Shown in pieces: positions 34,485 through 42,811 of a stretch of 64,000 bases of DNA. Location: positions 1 through 64,000 of the forward strand of contig JAJDAN010000066.1 in NCBI GenBank assembly GCA_029261855.1. Reading direction: 5' to 3'. This stretch comes from Deltaproteobacteria bacterium. Its GTDB lineage: Bacteria > Myxococcota_A > UBA9160 > UBA4427. The notes beneath the pieces are model-generated. The model was not told the DNA's origin and searched no databases. It saw nothing but the letters and a program-made list of their open reading frames with translations. Numbering within the stretch: position 1 is the first letter of the stretch; the number at the start of each line of letters is the position of its first letter. Made by a program: the position numbers and the translations under genes.

Positions 34485-35150
34485 CTAGAGCCTTGCGGCG
34501 ATTCCGCGGCCAACGGCGTACAGGGTCACCAAGCCCCCAGCAATGAGGGCGCCCTTCCACCAATTTTCAGTCAGCCAATCGCCAACTGCGTCAGAGGTGC
34601 GAGCTGCGGACTCCTTGACTGCTTGAATGTCACGCGCGGTGTCGATCTCACGTTGCGCCCGCCACAGCTCGTACTGAGCAACCGCGCTCTGGTTGAACTC
34701 CCGCACACCCGTTTGATATTCAGCCTCAGCGGCCTCCTGCAACCTCAGGTTCGCGGCCACGGAGTTGGCGTACTGCACCACCCACGCCTGGGCAGACCCA
34801 AGAATCCCCGTCCAGACGGCGCGGTCGTTGGGGTCCAACCCGGGGATCAAGATCCTCTCCACGTTGCTGAGGATCGCAGCGGCTGCCTTGGGGCGCCCAT
34901 GGCACAGGACGTCGAGCGCTTTGTTGATCTGGGTTCCGACCCCACCCACCCCAGGGTTCTTGCGGGGTATTGGGCCTGGTGGAACCTGCGGTCGTCCTGG
35001 CGGACACCGCAACTCGGGTTGCTGGAAAGCGGCGGCACCCTCCACACGAGCTATGTCGTCTAGGTACTGGAAGGCGTCTTGGAGGACACCTCCTTGCGCG
35101 CCGAGGGCGCCGAGTGTGAGGGGGGCGAGTTGGGACATGGTGTAGGCCAC
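34485..35150 (-). CDS. Coiled-coil protein with C-terminal membrane anchor
   Basis: 221 residues from GTG at 35150. A conserved-looking start (AYTMSQLAPLTLGALGAQGG), a helical region to about 180, then GDWLTENWWKG and an anchor ALIAGGLVTLYAVGRGIAARL. Same architecture as the neighbours. Function is unknown. Confidence 0.75.
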   Translation of the reverse strand: MAYTMSQLAPLTLGALGAQGGVLQDAFQYLDDIARVEGAAAFQQPELRCPPGRPQVPPGPIPRKNPGVGGVGTQINKALDVLCHGRPKAAAAILSNVERILIPGLDPNDRAVWTGILGSAQAWVVQYANSVAANLRLQEAAEAEYQTGVREFNQSAVAQYELWRAQREIDTARDIQAVKESAARTSDAVGDWLTENWWKGALIAGGLVTLYAVGRGIAARL

Positions 35151-35153
35151 GCT

Positions 35154-35492
35154 CTACTTCCGCCTCCAGTACTTGTAGGCCAGCCCGAGCGCCACCGCGC
35201 CAAAGGCCCAGGTGTGCCACTTCGGGCACGGGGGCGCGTCGCCCATTCCTAGAAGACCGACGACCTTGGCTTCGGGGGTCCATGACTCGTCAGCGGGGAC
35301 GTTGAGCTGTTCGACCCAGAACCGGAACCCGGACCCGCTGCGCTCATGCTCGCGGGTGACCACGGGGTCCCTGGAGAGGTACATGCCGTGGGGGCCGCGC
35401 TGGATCACCGGCACACCATTGGGGTTCTCCGCGTAAGCCTGAGGGCCTACGCGCAAGAAACCGCCGAGCGAGTCCATGGTGAATGTGGTCAT
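35154..35492 (-). CDS. Tail-anchored protein (112 aa)
   Basis: 112 residues with an ATG and GGCC-rich upstream sequence. A short soluble domain, then CPKWHTWAFGAVALGLAYKYWRRK at the very end: a short transmembrane helix and a basic tail. It contains AYAENPNGVP, an NP dipeptide again. It belongs to the tail-anchor array. Confidence 0.75.
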   Translation of the reverse strand: MTTFTMDSLGGFLRVGPQAYAENPNGVPVIQRGPHGMYLSRDPVVTREHERSGSGFRFWVEQLNVPADESWTPEAKVVGLLGMGDAPPCPKWHTWAFGAVALGLAYKYWRRK

Positions 35493-35498
35493 ACGGCC

Positions 35499-35936
35499 CT
35501 ACTTCTTCTTGAACGCCAGTACCACGATCCCAATAGCAGCCAGCCCTGCAAGCCCATAGAGGAGAACCTCCCCGCCGGAGGGGCCTTGGCGCTGCGTCCC
35601 AAACGCCAGATCAGCCCCCTGGTTTGTGAGTGCGAGGTCGATCATGTAGTCCTGTTCGGCACGAGAAAGCGCGCCGCCGCCCTGGCCGGAGATCTGGGGT
35701 GGGATCAGATCGTTGGGCTGGGGGCGTGGCTGCCGCACGACAGCCATGGCGTCCGCACGGGCACGGTTGGCAGCAGCTTGACGCGAGAACGCAATGTTCT
35801 CGCGGGTGATCCGGTCGGCCTCGGCTTGGCGCGCAACCGCCTCTTTGGCCGACGGGGTCGCGGCCTGCTTGGCTTTCGCGGCCTGGAGGCTTGCGGTCCA
35901 CCAGGGGGTGGTAACGGCGTGGGAAAGAAACCTCAT
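35499..35936 (-). CDS. Tail-anchored protein (145 aa)
   Basis: I chose ATG at 35936, which overlaps the upstream stop as ATGA and follows GAGGAG. The soluble part has an Ala/Gln helix (SLQAAKAKQAATPSAKEAV). The last 20 residues are VLLYGLAGLAAIGIVVLAF followed by KKK, a tail anchor with a basic end. Confidence 0.78.
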   Translation of the reverse strand: MRFLSHAVTTPWWTASLQAAKAKQAATPSAKEAVARQAEADRITRENIAFSRQAAANRARADAMAVVRQPRPQPNDLIPPQISGQGGGALSRAEQDYMIDLALTNQGADLAFGTQRQGPSGGEVLLYGLAGLAAIGIVVLAFKKK

Positions 35937-36532
35937 GAACCGCTCCTCATGTACCACAGCCCAAACAACCCGACGGTCAACACGACCCCCAGGGAGGCTA
36001 CTGCGCCCGTGGTCCAACGCCCAGGCGTCAGCGCACGGGCGCGCTGAACTTGTGCTTGTTGGAATCTGGCGGACTCCACAGCCCAACTCGTCCTAGGATC
36101 GCGCTCAAGGGCGATCGCACGGGCCGCCGCGACCTCAACTGGCTCACCCGCTGGTCGCTGCGTCACCTCGTACTCAATGCGTGCCTCGGTCACCGTCTTG
36201 CCGGGCGGTAGTTTCACCCGCGCGCCGGCGGTGGTGCCTTCAACAGCGCGGCTGGCAACTGAGCACTGTGCGCGCCAGAGGGTCCAACAATCCTCTGCTT
36301 GCGACTCGAGACGCGCGGCCTCACGCGCCAACTCGGCGGCACGCTCCGTCAACGCAGCGCCTTGGGCCACGTCCGCGGGTACCGGGCTCTTGGACAGTTC
36401 CCAGCCCTGCTGTCGCATGGCCGACGCCTCGCGCAGCGCGGCGCCAATCGTGACGCGTGTGGACTCGCAGCGCCCCTGCAACTCCTCGCAGGTGACGTCC
36501 GTAGAAAGTTGACCCAGGTCGAGGTAGCTCAC
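35933..36532 (-). CDS. Tail-anchored coiled-coil protein, paralogue of 36529-37143
   Basis: 199 residues from GTG at 36532, overlapping the upstream stop as GTGA. It begins VSYLDLGQLSTDVTCEELQGRC, matching MSYVPLGQLLTITPCSLLQKQC of its neighbour, and ends WTTGAVASLGVVLTVGLFGLWYM versus WSTGAVLALGVVALAAAVSL. The middle is a coiled coil. The two genes arose by tandem duplication. Confidence 0.8.
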   Translation of the reverse strand: MSYLDLGQLSTDVTCEELQGRCESTRVTIGAALREASAMRQQGWELSKSPVPADVAQGAALTERAAELAREAARLESQAEDCWTLWRAQCSVASRAVEGTTAGARVKLPPGKTVTEARIEYEVTQRPAGEPVEVAAARAIALERDPRTSWAVESARFQQAQVQRARALTPGRWTTGAVASLGVVLTVGLFGLWYMRSGS

Positions 36533-37143
36533 CGCGTGTAGACCACCAGACTGACCGCGGCGGCGAGGGCGACTACACCGAGAGCCAACACAGCACCCGT
36601 AGACCAACCCGTGGCCACGGCCCGCGGGGGAATGTAGACACCCGCGGACCAACCTGCGGGCGACGGTTGCACAGGAGCGGGGGCGGGGCCCGGTGGTGAG
36701 GGCCGCTTGGTTTCGATCGTGCGCAGTTTCTTCAAGGCCTCAGCAGCCTTGGCCTGGCTCAGACGAGCCTTCTTCGCTGCCGTCGCAGCAGTCGCCTGGG
36801 CGCGACTGGGATCCTTCGAGGCTGACGGCGTTGGCAGAGGCAAGGAGGGGGCGGGTTGGGGAGGAGGGGGCGAACACAATGCCCGCAGACGGGCATAGCA
36901 GGCAAACTCTTCCGCCTGGAGCCTCTCGATCTCAATCTCTGCCTGCTGGGCCCGCACGGCGAGTGCGTTCCCTTGCCGTTCACTCACTGCATTCCTGATA
37001 AGCCTAAGTTCTCGTGCCTGCTCCCTGAGGACCCGCTTTTCGTTTTGCAGGTTGGCGATCACACCCTGCTTCGCGTCGCACTGCTTCTGGAGCAACGAGC
37101 ACGGGGTGATTGTGAGGAGTTGTCCCAGGGGGACGTAGCTCAC
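36529..37143 (-). CDS. Tail-anchored coiled-coil protein, paralogue of 35933-36532
   Basis: 204 residues with GTG at 37143 overlapping the upstream stop (GTGA). N-terminal GQL box with a Cys, a long coiled coil, then a Pro/Ala linker (PPGPAPAPVQPSP) and a C-terminal anchor TGAVLALGVVALAAAVSLVV. See the paired gene for the alignment. Cys in both heads may form a disulfide or metal site. Confidence 0.8.
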   Translation of the reverse strand: MSYVPLGQLLTITPCSLLQKQCDAKQGVIANLQNEKRVLREQARELRLIRNAVSERQGNALAVRAQQAEIEIERLQAEEFACYARLRALCSPPPPQPAPSLPLPTPSASKDPSRAQATAATAAKKARLSQAKAAEALKKLRTIETKRPSPPGPAPAPVQPSPAGWSAGVYIPPRAVATGWSTGAVLALGVVALAAAVSLVVYTR

Positions 37144-37577
37144 CGACGCCTCCGAAAGAAGGCGAAGTAGATCACCGCAACCCCTGCCGCGATACCAGCC
37201 ACAGCGGCACCGCTATAGGTCGACGCCGTAGACCCTCCGCCTCCGACCTCGATACTCCCTTGCGCACGCAGGAGTCCCTGGCCTTGTGACGCGGACTGGG
37301 CAGAGGAAATCTGACTCGGCGCCGGCTGGGCCACGGGGATCTGCGAAGCCTGCACGGGGACGCCGCTGCGCAGGGCTTCGATCTCGGCCTGCACGGACAG
37401 GCGCTCGGCGCGGAGATTCTCCAACTCCGCGCGCCGAGCGTCAATCTCTGGGGTCTGCCCGAGCGCGCCTAGTCCGCCAATGCCCATGCGACTCCGGTAG
37501 TTCGCGACCTTGGCACGCGACCCTCCGTGGCCGCCGCGGCGGGAAGTCATGATCACAGGACCTGGGTAGACCGGCAT
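37140..37577 (-). CDS. Tail-anchored protein with MGIGGLGALGQ motif
   Basis: 145 residues. A basic N-terminus, then GIGGLGALGQTPEID, a short coiled coil, a Gly/Gln/Ser linker and the anchor SGAAVAGIAAGVAVIYFAFF with RRRR. The GLG segment is shared with several other array members (SGLGV, GLGAKA, SGLGAA). Confidence 0.75.
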   Translation of the reverse strand: MPVYPGPVIMTSRRGGHGGSRAKVANYRSRMGIGGLGALGQTPEIDARRAELENLRAERLSVQAEIEALRSGVPVQASQIPVAQPAPSQISSAQSASQGQGLLRAQGSIEVGGGGSTASTYSGAAVAGIAAGVAVIYFAFFRRRR

Positions 37578-37579
37578 GG

Positions 37580-37945
37580 CTAGGCCCTCTTGTAGATCGC
37601 GTAGGCGAGGAGTCCCAAGACGCCCGCGGTGGCCAGTCCACCGATCCAGACCACGGGAGCAGGAAGCGGTTGCGGAGTCGGGAGGCCGCCCTGCTGCAAG
37701 GACTGGGCGATCGACTCAACCGAACCCTCAGTCGGCTTGTTGGGGTCCGTGCGGTCGAACCGGCCCTCGTGGATCTGCTGCGTGCGAACGTCCCGCTCAA
37801 GGCGCACCGCCTGGACCAGATCCTGAGAGGACGGCCTAGGGGCAACGCCCAGCCCGGACATACCGGCAGGCAAGGGGGTGTCCATGCCGAACTTCGCCCG
37901 GTTCTTCCGACGCACGGACTCGAGCCACTGGCGATCAACAGCCAT
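37580..37945 (-). CDS. Tail-anchored protein (121 aa)
   Basis: 121 residues, ATG overlapping the upstream stop as TAATG. Head includes MSGLGVAPRPS; linker is Pro/Gln-rich; the anchor is VVWIGGLATAGVLGLLAYAI with YKRA. Member of the array; no other motif. Confidence 0.75.
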   Translation of the reverse strand: MAVDRQWLESVRRKNRAKFGMDTPLPAGMSGLGVAPRPSSQDLVQAVRLERDVRTQQIHEGRFDRTDPNKPTEGSVESIAQSLQQGGLPTPQPLPAPVVWIGGLATAGVLGLLAYAIYKRA

Positions 37946-38322
37946 TAGGACTTCTTCCTCAACAGGCCGACGGCGACCAAGGCCAAGCCACCCAGGGCCA
38001 GCGCGCCGATCGCAAGCGGGAAGTAGCTCGACTGGTAGGCGCCGGCGATCCGTGCTCGCTGGATCGCGGAGATCTCAGCGATCGTGGCCTGGCGGCCCGC
38101 AGCGACCGCTTGCTGCTCCTGCAGTCTCTGGATCGCCTCGAACTCGCGGCGCCGCTGCTTCAACTCCTTCTTGCCCTGCTCGCTGTCAGCGTAGGTTCGA
38201 TAGGCGTCAGCTCCACCCGTGGCCACTGGGCCGAGAATCGAGCCCACGATCGCCGCGGCCTGCCCCATTCCGCTGGTGGACCAGCCGAGCGCTGCGGGGA
38301 CCTGGTTCATAGCAAGGGCCAT
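37945..38322 (-). CDS. Tail-anchored protein (125 aa)
   Basis: ATG at 38322 after a GGAG site is the better start. The head has SGMGQAAAIVG, then a charged coiled coil (QGKKELKQRRREFEAIQRLQ) and the anchor FPLAIGALALGGLALVAVGL with LRKKS. Same architecture as the neighbours. Confidence 0.75.
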   Translation of the reverse strand: MALAMNQVPAALGWSTSGMGQAAAIVGSILGPVATGGADAYRTYADSEQGKKELKQRRREFEAIQRLQEQQAVAAGRQATIAEISAIQRARIAGAYQSSYFPLAIGALALGGLALVAVGLLRKKS

Positions 38323-38324
38323 GG

Positions 38325-38669
38325 CTACTCCGAGAGCGCCGTGTAGAGGGCCACGCCGACCAAGACGACGCCCACCGCGCCAAGGACCCACGGCAACTTG
38401 GACTCGCCGAGCGCACCGGGGGTCGAGTACTGCACTGCGGTCGGGAACCCCCACGACTGCGCCAAGGGGCTGACCCGCTGCGGACGCGACGCGATCCCAG
38501 GCAGAGAGATCGAGGTGTAGCTCTGGTCGATCACACGCTCGATCGGCTCATTCTGCGCGTTGACCTGGTCCACGGTGTCACGTGGTGTGGACATAGCGTC
38601 CCACCGCGCCTGCTCCTCCGCGGTGGAGAGGCCTAGTCCCTGCAGTTCCGCGAACGTGAGGTGCGACAC
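38325..38669 (-). CDS. Tail-anchored protein (114 aa)
   Basis: 114 residues with GTG at 38669. Soluble head (FAELQGLGLSTAEEQARW), then the anchor LPWVLGAVGVVLVGVALYTA with LSE at the end; this is the only array member with an acidic rather than a basic tail. Confidence 0.72.
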   Translation of the reverse strand: MSHLTFAELQGLGLSTAEEQARWDAMSTPRDTVDQVNAQNEPIERVIDQSYTSISLPGIASRPQRVSPLAQSWGFPTAVQYSTPGALGESKLPWVLGAVGVVLVGVALYTALSE

Positions 38670-38676
38670 AAGGTTC

Positions 38677-40398
38677 CTAAGCGCTCTTCTTGGACTTCTT
38701 GTTCTTGGCCACAGCCAGGATCACGGCGCCCAGACCCAGGCTGCCAATGATCAGAACAGGGCCCCAGCCACCACCCGACTGGTTGTTGAACGTGGTCGGA
38801 AAGTAGGACTGCTGCTGAGGAAAGCCAGCCTTGACCTGGGCCTCAATCGCCTTGCGCCGCTCGCGCTCAGCGAAGACGTTGCCGGCGGCACCAGCGCCGG
38901 CGGCCAGGACCTGTGCGATCGACGCGGTGATCGCCGCAGTGTCTCCCCCAGAAGCAGGACGCTGCTCCGGGGGGTAGTAGATCAGCCGGTTCCCGTGGTA
39001 GATCGGCTGGTACATCTCGCTCTCCCGCTTCTGGAAGAGGAGGTTTCCGTCGGGGCCGCGGAACTGGTAAGTCCCATGCTCGGTGGGGCCCAAGATCACG
39101 TAGCCCTCCTCAACCTGCGCACCGATCAACGTGGGGTTTCCGCTGCTCACAGGGGCGCCGAGACCGAACATTTCGGCCCCAGGATCGAAGGCGGACCACT
39201 GGAACCCGGGGATCGGAGAGGGCCCGGAGGGTGCCTGGCCTGGCGCAGACTGCTGGTACGGGCTCGGGCCGGGCATGGGCTGGTACTGCTGCGGAGGGGC
39301 GGTCGGCGCCACAGCGCCAGGGGGGACGAACGGAGACGGGCCCTGGGGGGCAACTCCCCAGCCAGGGAACGCCGCTGGCGGCGCCACGGGGACAGCGGTC
39401 GCACCAGGAGGCGCGTACTGGGTGGGGAGTCCGCTCGAGGCCAACTCCTGCAGCAGGAGGAGTCGCTTCAACTCAGCCTCCCGCTCCTGGCTGCGAAGCT
39501 CGCGCTCCTCGGCTCGCAGGCGACCCTCCTCTTCCATGGCGAGACGCCGCTGCTCGGCGAGGTAGGCGCGCTCCTCGCGGTCGCGCTCGAGCTGGAGGGC
39601 GCGCTCCTCGGCGTCGCGCCGAAGCTGGGCCTCCTGAGCGATCCGATCACGCTCGGCAGTCTCGCGAGCGAGGCGGGCGGCCAACTCCTCGCGCTGGATC
39701 GTCAGCTCGAACTGACGCTGCTCGCGGTCGGCCTCGATCTGGGCTGCGCGGGCTGCTGCGTCGGCGCGGGACGCGGCGTCGGCGTCTGCCTGCGCCTGAG
39801 CAGCAGCCATGGCGTCTGCGCGGGCGGCGGCGGCAGCAGACTGAGCCTGGGCCTGAGCGGCCTGCTGCTTCTCCTTCTTGATCCCACTCACCAGGTTGGC
39901 CAACTCGTTGACGCGCGCCGGAATCCCCTTGACCGCATTGGCGGCGGCGGTCGCGGCGCCAGACGCCTGGCTTGCGAACTCAGCCGCCTTGCCTGCGTCG
40001 GTCACGAAGGCGCACCCGCCTCCAGCAAAATGGCCCTTGATCAGAGACGAGAACTGCGCCCCCACGGCGCCGAGTTGACTGCGACTCTGCCGGACCTTGG
40101 CCTCGGCGCCCTCCAGCTCGGGCATGAACCCCTGGACCTCGAACACTCGCTCCTCGAGCGAAGGGTCTCGGACCAGGGCCTCGTAGGAAGGCCTGGCCGC
40201 GGCCAAGGTGGACTCGGCCTGCATGATCACCTGGTCGGCGTTCTGCAGCGCCTGCATGACCTCAGTGGCGCCGGCATTGTACGGGGCCTTGTTCTGCGCG
40301 TAGCAGGCCTCGCCGTACTTCTGCCAGTTGAGGGTGTCCCAGGGACCAGACCCCATGCCGGTCAAGGCTCGCGCGCCAGCCATGTTGAGGTAAGCCAT
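38677..40398 (-). CDS. Long coiled-coil protein with C-terminal membrane anchor
   Basis: 573 residues from ATG at 40398, overlapping the upstream stop as TAATG. Ala/Gln/Arg/Glu-rich coiled coil at about 150-330. Then Pro-rich repeats (APPGATAVPVAPPAAFP), a beta domain (YVILGPTEHGTYQFRGPDG) and an anchor GPVLIIGSLGLGAVILAV ending KNKKSKKSA. It is the longest array member and could span from a membrane to capsid or DNA. Function is inferred. Confidence 0.78.
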   Translation of the reverse strand: MAYLNMAGARALTGMGSGPWDTLNWQKYGEACYAQNKAPYNAGATEVMQALQNADQVIMQAESTLAAARPSYEALVRDPSLEERVFEVQGFMPELEGAEAKVRQSRSQLGAVGAQFSSLIKGHFAGGGCAFVTDAGKAAEFASQASGAATAAANAVKGIPARVNELANLVSGIKKEKQQAAQAQAQSAAAAARADAMAAAQAQADADAASRADAAARAAQIEADREQRQFELTIQREELAARLARETAERDRIAQEAQLRRDAEERALQLERDREERAYLAEQRRLAMEEEGRLRAEERELRSQEREAELKRLLLLQELASSGLPTQYAPPGATAVPVAPPAAFPGWGVAPQGPSPFVPPGAVAPTAPPQQYQPMPGPSPYQQSAPGQAPSGPSPIPGFQWSAFDPGAEMFGLGAPVSSGNPTLIGAQVEEGYVILGPTEHGTYQFRGPDGNLLFQKRESEMYQPIYHGNRLIYYPPEQRPASGGDTAAITASIAQVLAAGAGAAGNVFAERERRKAIEAQVKAGFPQQQSYFPTTFNNQSGGGWGPVLIIGSLGLGAVILAVAKNKKSKKSA

Positions 40399-42224
40399 TA
40401 GCCGTTCTCCCACTCTGGACCCTCTGCGATAGAGGGGTCGATCACCCAGGTCTTCATGCCGAAGTGGCGGCCTGCGGGGGGATCCCACCCGAGGTAGCTG
40501 TCCGGCTGCGTGCTGTCTGCGCTGAACCACACGAGGTCCGCGCCGTTTGGAATCCCGATCACGGGGTAGACGTGACTCCACTGTTCCTTGCGTGAGGCGT
40601 CGCCCTTGACGGTGCGGAACCCGGCGCGGAATCCGAGTGCCATGGCGAGCGCGGCGGTGGCCGTGCTGCTGTCGTCACACTGGTGCACGGTCCAGTCGGC
40701 CTCGGGGAGCCAGACACAGTGGTCACTGGTGGTGACGTCCACGCAGGGGAGTTCCAGGCCGTCGCGGATCACGTCCTTGACGCGGAGGAGTTTCATGGCG
40801 CGCTTCGGGTTCTCCTCCCGAATGAACAACCTGTAGATCGGGTTCTTGCCCAACCCACCATGCTCCTCGATATAGGCCGAGCCACAGGTGCGGCCAGCCA
40901 TTTTGAGGAGAACGCGAGTCTGCAGCCACAGATCACGACTGGTTGTGGTGAACGTGCGGCCACCGCCGTTTGTGTTCTTGCCAGAGTCCGCCATGACCCC
41001 CTCAAGGAGGCGGAGGGCAGTCTCTTGGTCCAGATCCAGGGACAGTGCGCGTTTGTTCGGCGCGTGCGTCCCCATGCCGCGTAGCCGATCAGTCCACTCC
41101 GGGTCGTTGACCCGGACGTACTTGCGGTGCCTGTAGGTAGCAATGCCCAGACCTGCGCAGATCTTCTCGACCTCGTCCTTGTAGCGCTCCTTAGGGCAGC
41201 CGTCCTGACCGCTGATCGCGAAGCGCCGCTCCTCAGCCCACCCCTCAGAGAGGTAGAGGCCCTCAACGTAAGCTCGGTCGGGGTCCATTTCCCCGGTGCC
41301 GAACGGAATCTCGCCAGGCTGGAGAAGGGTCATGCCCGGAACCAGATTCTCCACGCGCTCGACGTAGACCTCCCTGGACGCCACGGGGCAAGCACATGGA
41401 TTGGTGATCCTGGGGTGCCTCTCACACCGAGCGACCCAGATCTTGTGGTCTGGGGTAAACCGCATGTGAGAGCCGTTGTTGAGCAGGACCTTGTGCGTCT
41501 CCAAGACCTTCTTCTGCCACACGCGCTCAACGCGCGACCAGTCGTCACGCCCCCAGATCTCGTCGCCCTTGCGCAGGGATTCGATCGGTACCAGTTCATG
41601 GCCCTCGCGCCGCAGGACCTGCGTGCCCTGGACGAAACAGTCGCCGCTTCCCTCGGACAGCAGGGTGTACCACGGCGTCTGCACATACTCGAGGCCAGCA
41701 GGATCGAACTCGTAGTTGATCCCGGCGTTCCCCCGCTTGCGCGGCTTGTACGTGACGTCGCCCTTCATGAAGTCAAGGATCGCAGCGGCCATGGCCTTGT
41801 AGTCCTTGGTGGGACCAGGGCTCACGTCCTTGACGACCTTCTTCGCTAGCCAGATCACCTCGGGGTTGCGGTGGCCCCACTTGGAGAGCACCAACTCCTT
41901 CATGATCTTGAGGGTGGCGACGGTCCCAGCCTCCCCGCGGGGGATCTTGAAGTACTTGATCGGCGGCCCCCACTGAATGTCGTAGGGGCGGTCACCAGCA
42001 TGGGTCTTCTGGTAGATCGCGCGCTGCACAGCCGGCGGGATATGGAGTTGCTCCATATCCACAGGGGCCAAATGACCCTCGGGCATAGGCCCTTGTGGCT
42101 TGCTGGCCACAGCCACGTCTTGCCCCAAACCGACCAACGGCAGGGCTGCGCCCTGGGCGTAGGCCATGCGCTGCGTGCCCTTGGAGGTGAGCAGCGTGGT
42201 GTGAGTTAGGGGTCGCAGGGCCAT
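40398..42224 (-). CDS. Transglutaminase-like cysteine protein interrupted by an intein
   Basis: 608 residues from ATG at 42224 (GGGAG site). Residues 1-195 and 516-608 of the precursor are extein. Joined, they read EYVQTPWYTLLSEGSGD-CDDSSTATAALAMALGFRAGF, the GDCDD active-site signature of the phage transglutaminase-fold family, with catalytic His in WSHVYPV and Asp in SADST. Such proteins may cross-link or cut proteins during virion assembly. The intein sits between D195 and the catalytic Cys (residue 516). An ATG at 42167 is a weaker alternative start. Confidence 0.88.
   Translation of the reverse strand: MALRPLTHTTLLTSKGTQRMAYAQGAALPLVGLGQDVAVASKPQGPMPEGHLAPVDMEQLHIPPAVQRAIYQKTHAGDRPYDIQWGPPIKYFKIPRGEAGTVATLKIMKELVLSKWGHRNPEVIWLAKKVVKDVSPGPTKDYKAMAAAILDFMKGDVTYKPRKRGNAGINYEFDPAGLEYVQTPWYTLLSEGSGDCFVQGTQVLRREGHELVPIESLRKGDEIWGRDDWSRVERVWQKKVLETHKVLLNNGSHMRFTPDHKIWVARCERHPRITNPCACPVASREVYVERVENLVPGMTLLQPGEIPFGTGEMDPDRAYVEGLYLSEGWAEERRFAISGQDGCPKERYKDEVEKICAGLGIATYRHRKYVRVNDPEWTDRLRGMGTHAPNKRALSLDLDQETALRLLEGVMADSGKNTNGGGRTFTTTSRDLWLQTRVLLKMAGRTCGSAYIEEHGGLGKNPIYRLFIREENPKRAMKLLRVKDVIRDGLELPCVDVTTSDHCVWLPEADWTVHQCDDSSTATAALAMALGFRAGFRTVKGDASRKEQWSHVYPVIGIPNGADLVWFSADSTQPDSYLGWDPPAGRHFGMKTWVIDPSIAEGPEWENG
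40680..41639 (-). mobile_element. Intein with LAGLIDADG endonuclease (320 aa)
   Basis: Starts at Cys (CFVQGTQVL, 41639) and ends WTVHQ at 40680; the +1 residue is Cys. Block A has CFVQGTQVL...RKGDEIW, block B ETHKVLLNNGSHMRFTPDH, the endonuclease motifs are EGLYLSEGW and LLEGVMADSGK, and block F has CVDVTTSDHCVWLP. The terminal residue is Gln where most inteins have Asn; some functional inteins use Gln. It sits exactly at the catalytic Cys, so the enzyme is inactive until splicing. Confidence 0.88.
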
Positions 42225-42330
42225 GGACGCTCCCGGTCGGAAAGCGATTCCGCCTCTGCTCTTGGGTCGGCTTGAGATCTGACACGAGGAAGGCCCAGCG
42301 CGAGCCTGGCTCGATCCAAATGTCAGCCTA

Positions 42331-42807
42331 TCAGTAGGGCCGTCCCCTGCCACCGCGTTGCGAACCGGGCGGGGGAGTGTACGGATCGCTTGGGTGCGGG
42401 CCGTAACTCAGCGGGATCACCGACCCGTCTGCCTGGAAGGTTCCACCTGGTCCAGGCCAACGCAGAGGACCTGGAGCGCTCGTGGGCAGCGGTGGTGCCA
42501 TGTAGGACGAGGGCGAATGATCCACTGGCTCTTCGATCGCTCGGGCCAGACGCGCGGTTTGGTCTACAAGTTGAGTGATCTGATCACCCAGCAACGCCAT
42601 GCGGGGTTCGGCGTAGTCCATGCGCGCGTTGGCGTCGGCGAGTTGCTGCGCAAGCGCGCCCATTTGCCGCGCGAGAATCTGATTCTGCTGTTGCAAGCGC
42701 GCGGACACCTGGGCCTGCTGGAGCATGGCGGTTGTGAGGTTCTGCATGTGGACGCAGAACCTCTCCAGGAACTCCTTGGCCTCAGTGGTCTCGGTTGCTT
42801 CGGCCAC
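42331..42807 (-). CDS. Coiled-coil protein with Pro/Gly-rich C-terminus
   Basis: 158 residues from GTG at 42807, five bases past the upstream stop; the ribosome site is weak. A helical region with Gln/Leu heptads (MLQQAQVSARLQQQNQILAR) spans about 20-100; the end is Pro/Gly/Tyr-rich. Probably a particle scaffold or linker. Confidence 0.7.
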   Translation of the reverse strand: MAEATETTEAKEFLERFCVHMQNLTTAMLQQAQVSARLQQQNQILARQMGALAQQLADANARMDYAEPRMALLGDQITQLVDQTARLARAIEEPVDHSPSSYMAPPLPTSAPGPLRWPGPGGTFQADGSVIPLSYGPHPSDPYTPPPGSQRGGRGRPY

Positions 42808-42811
42808 AGTT

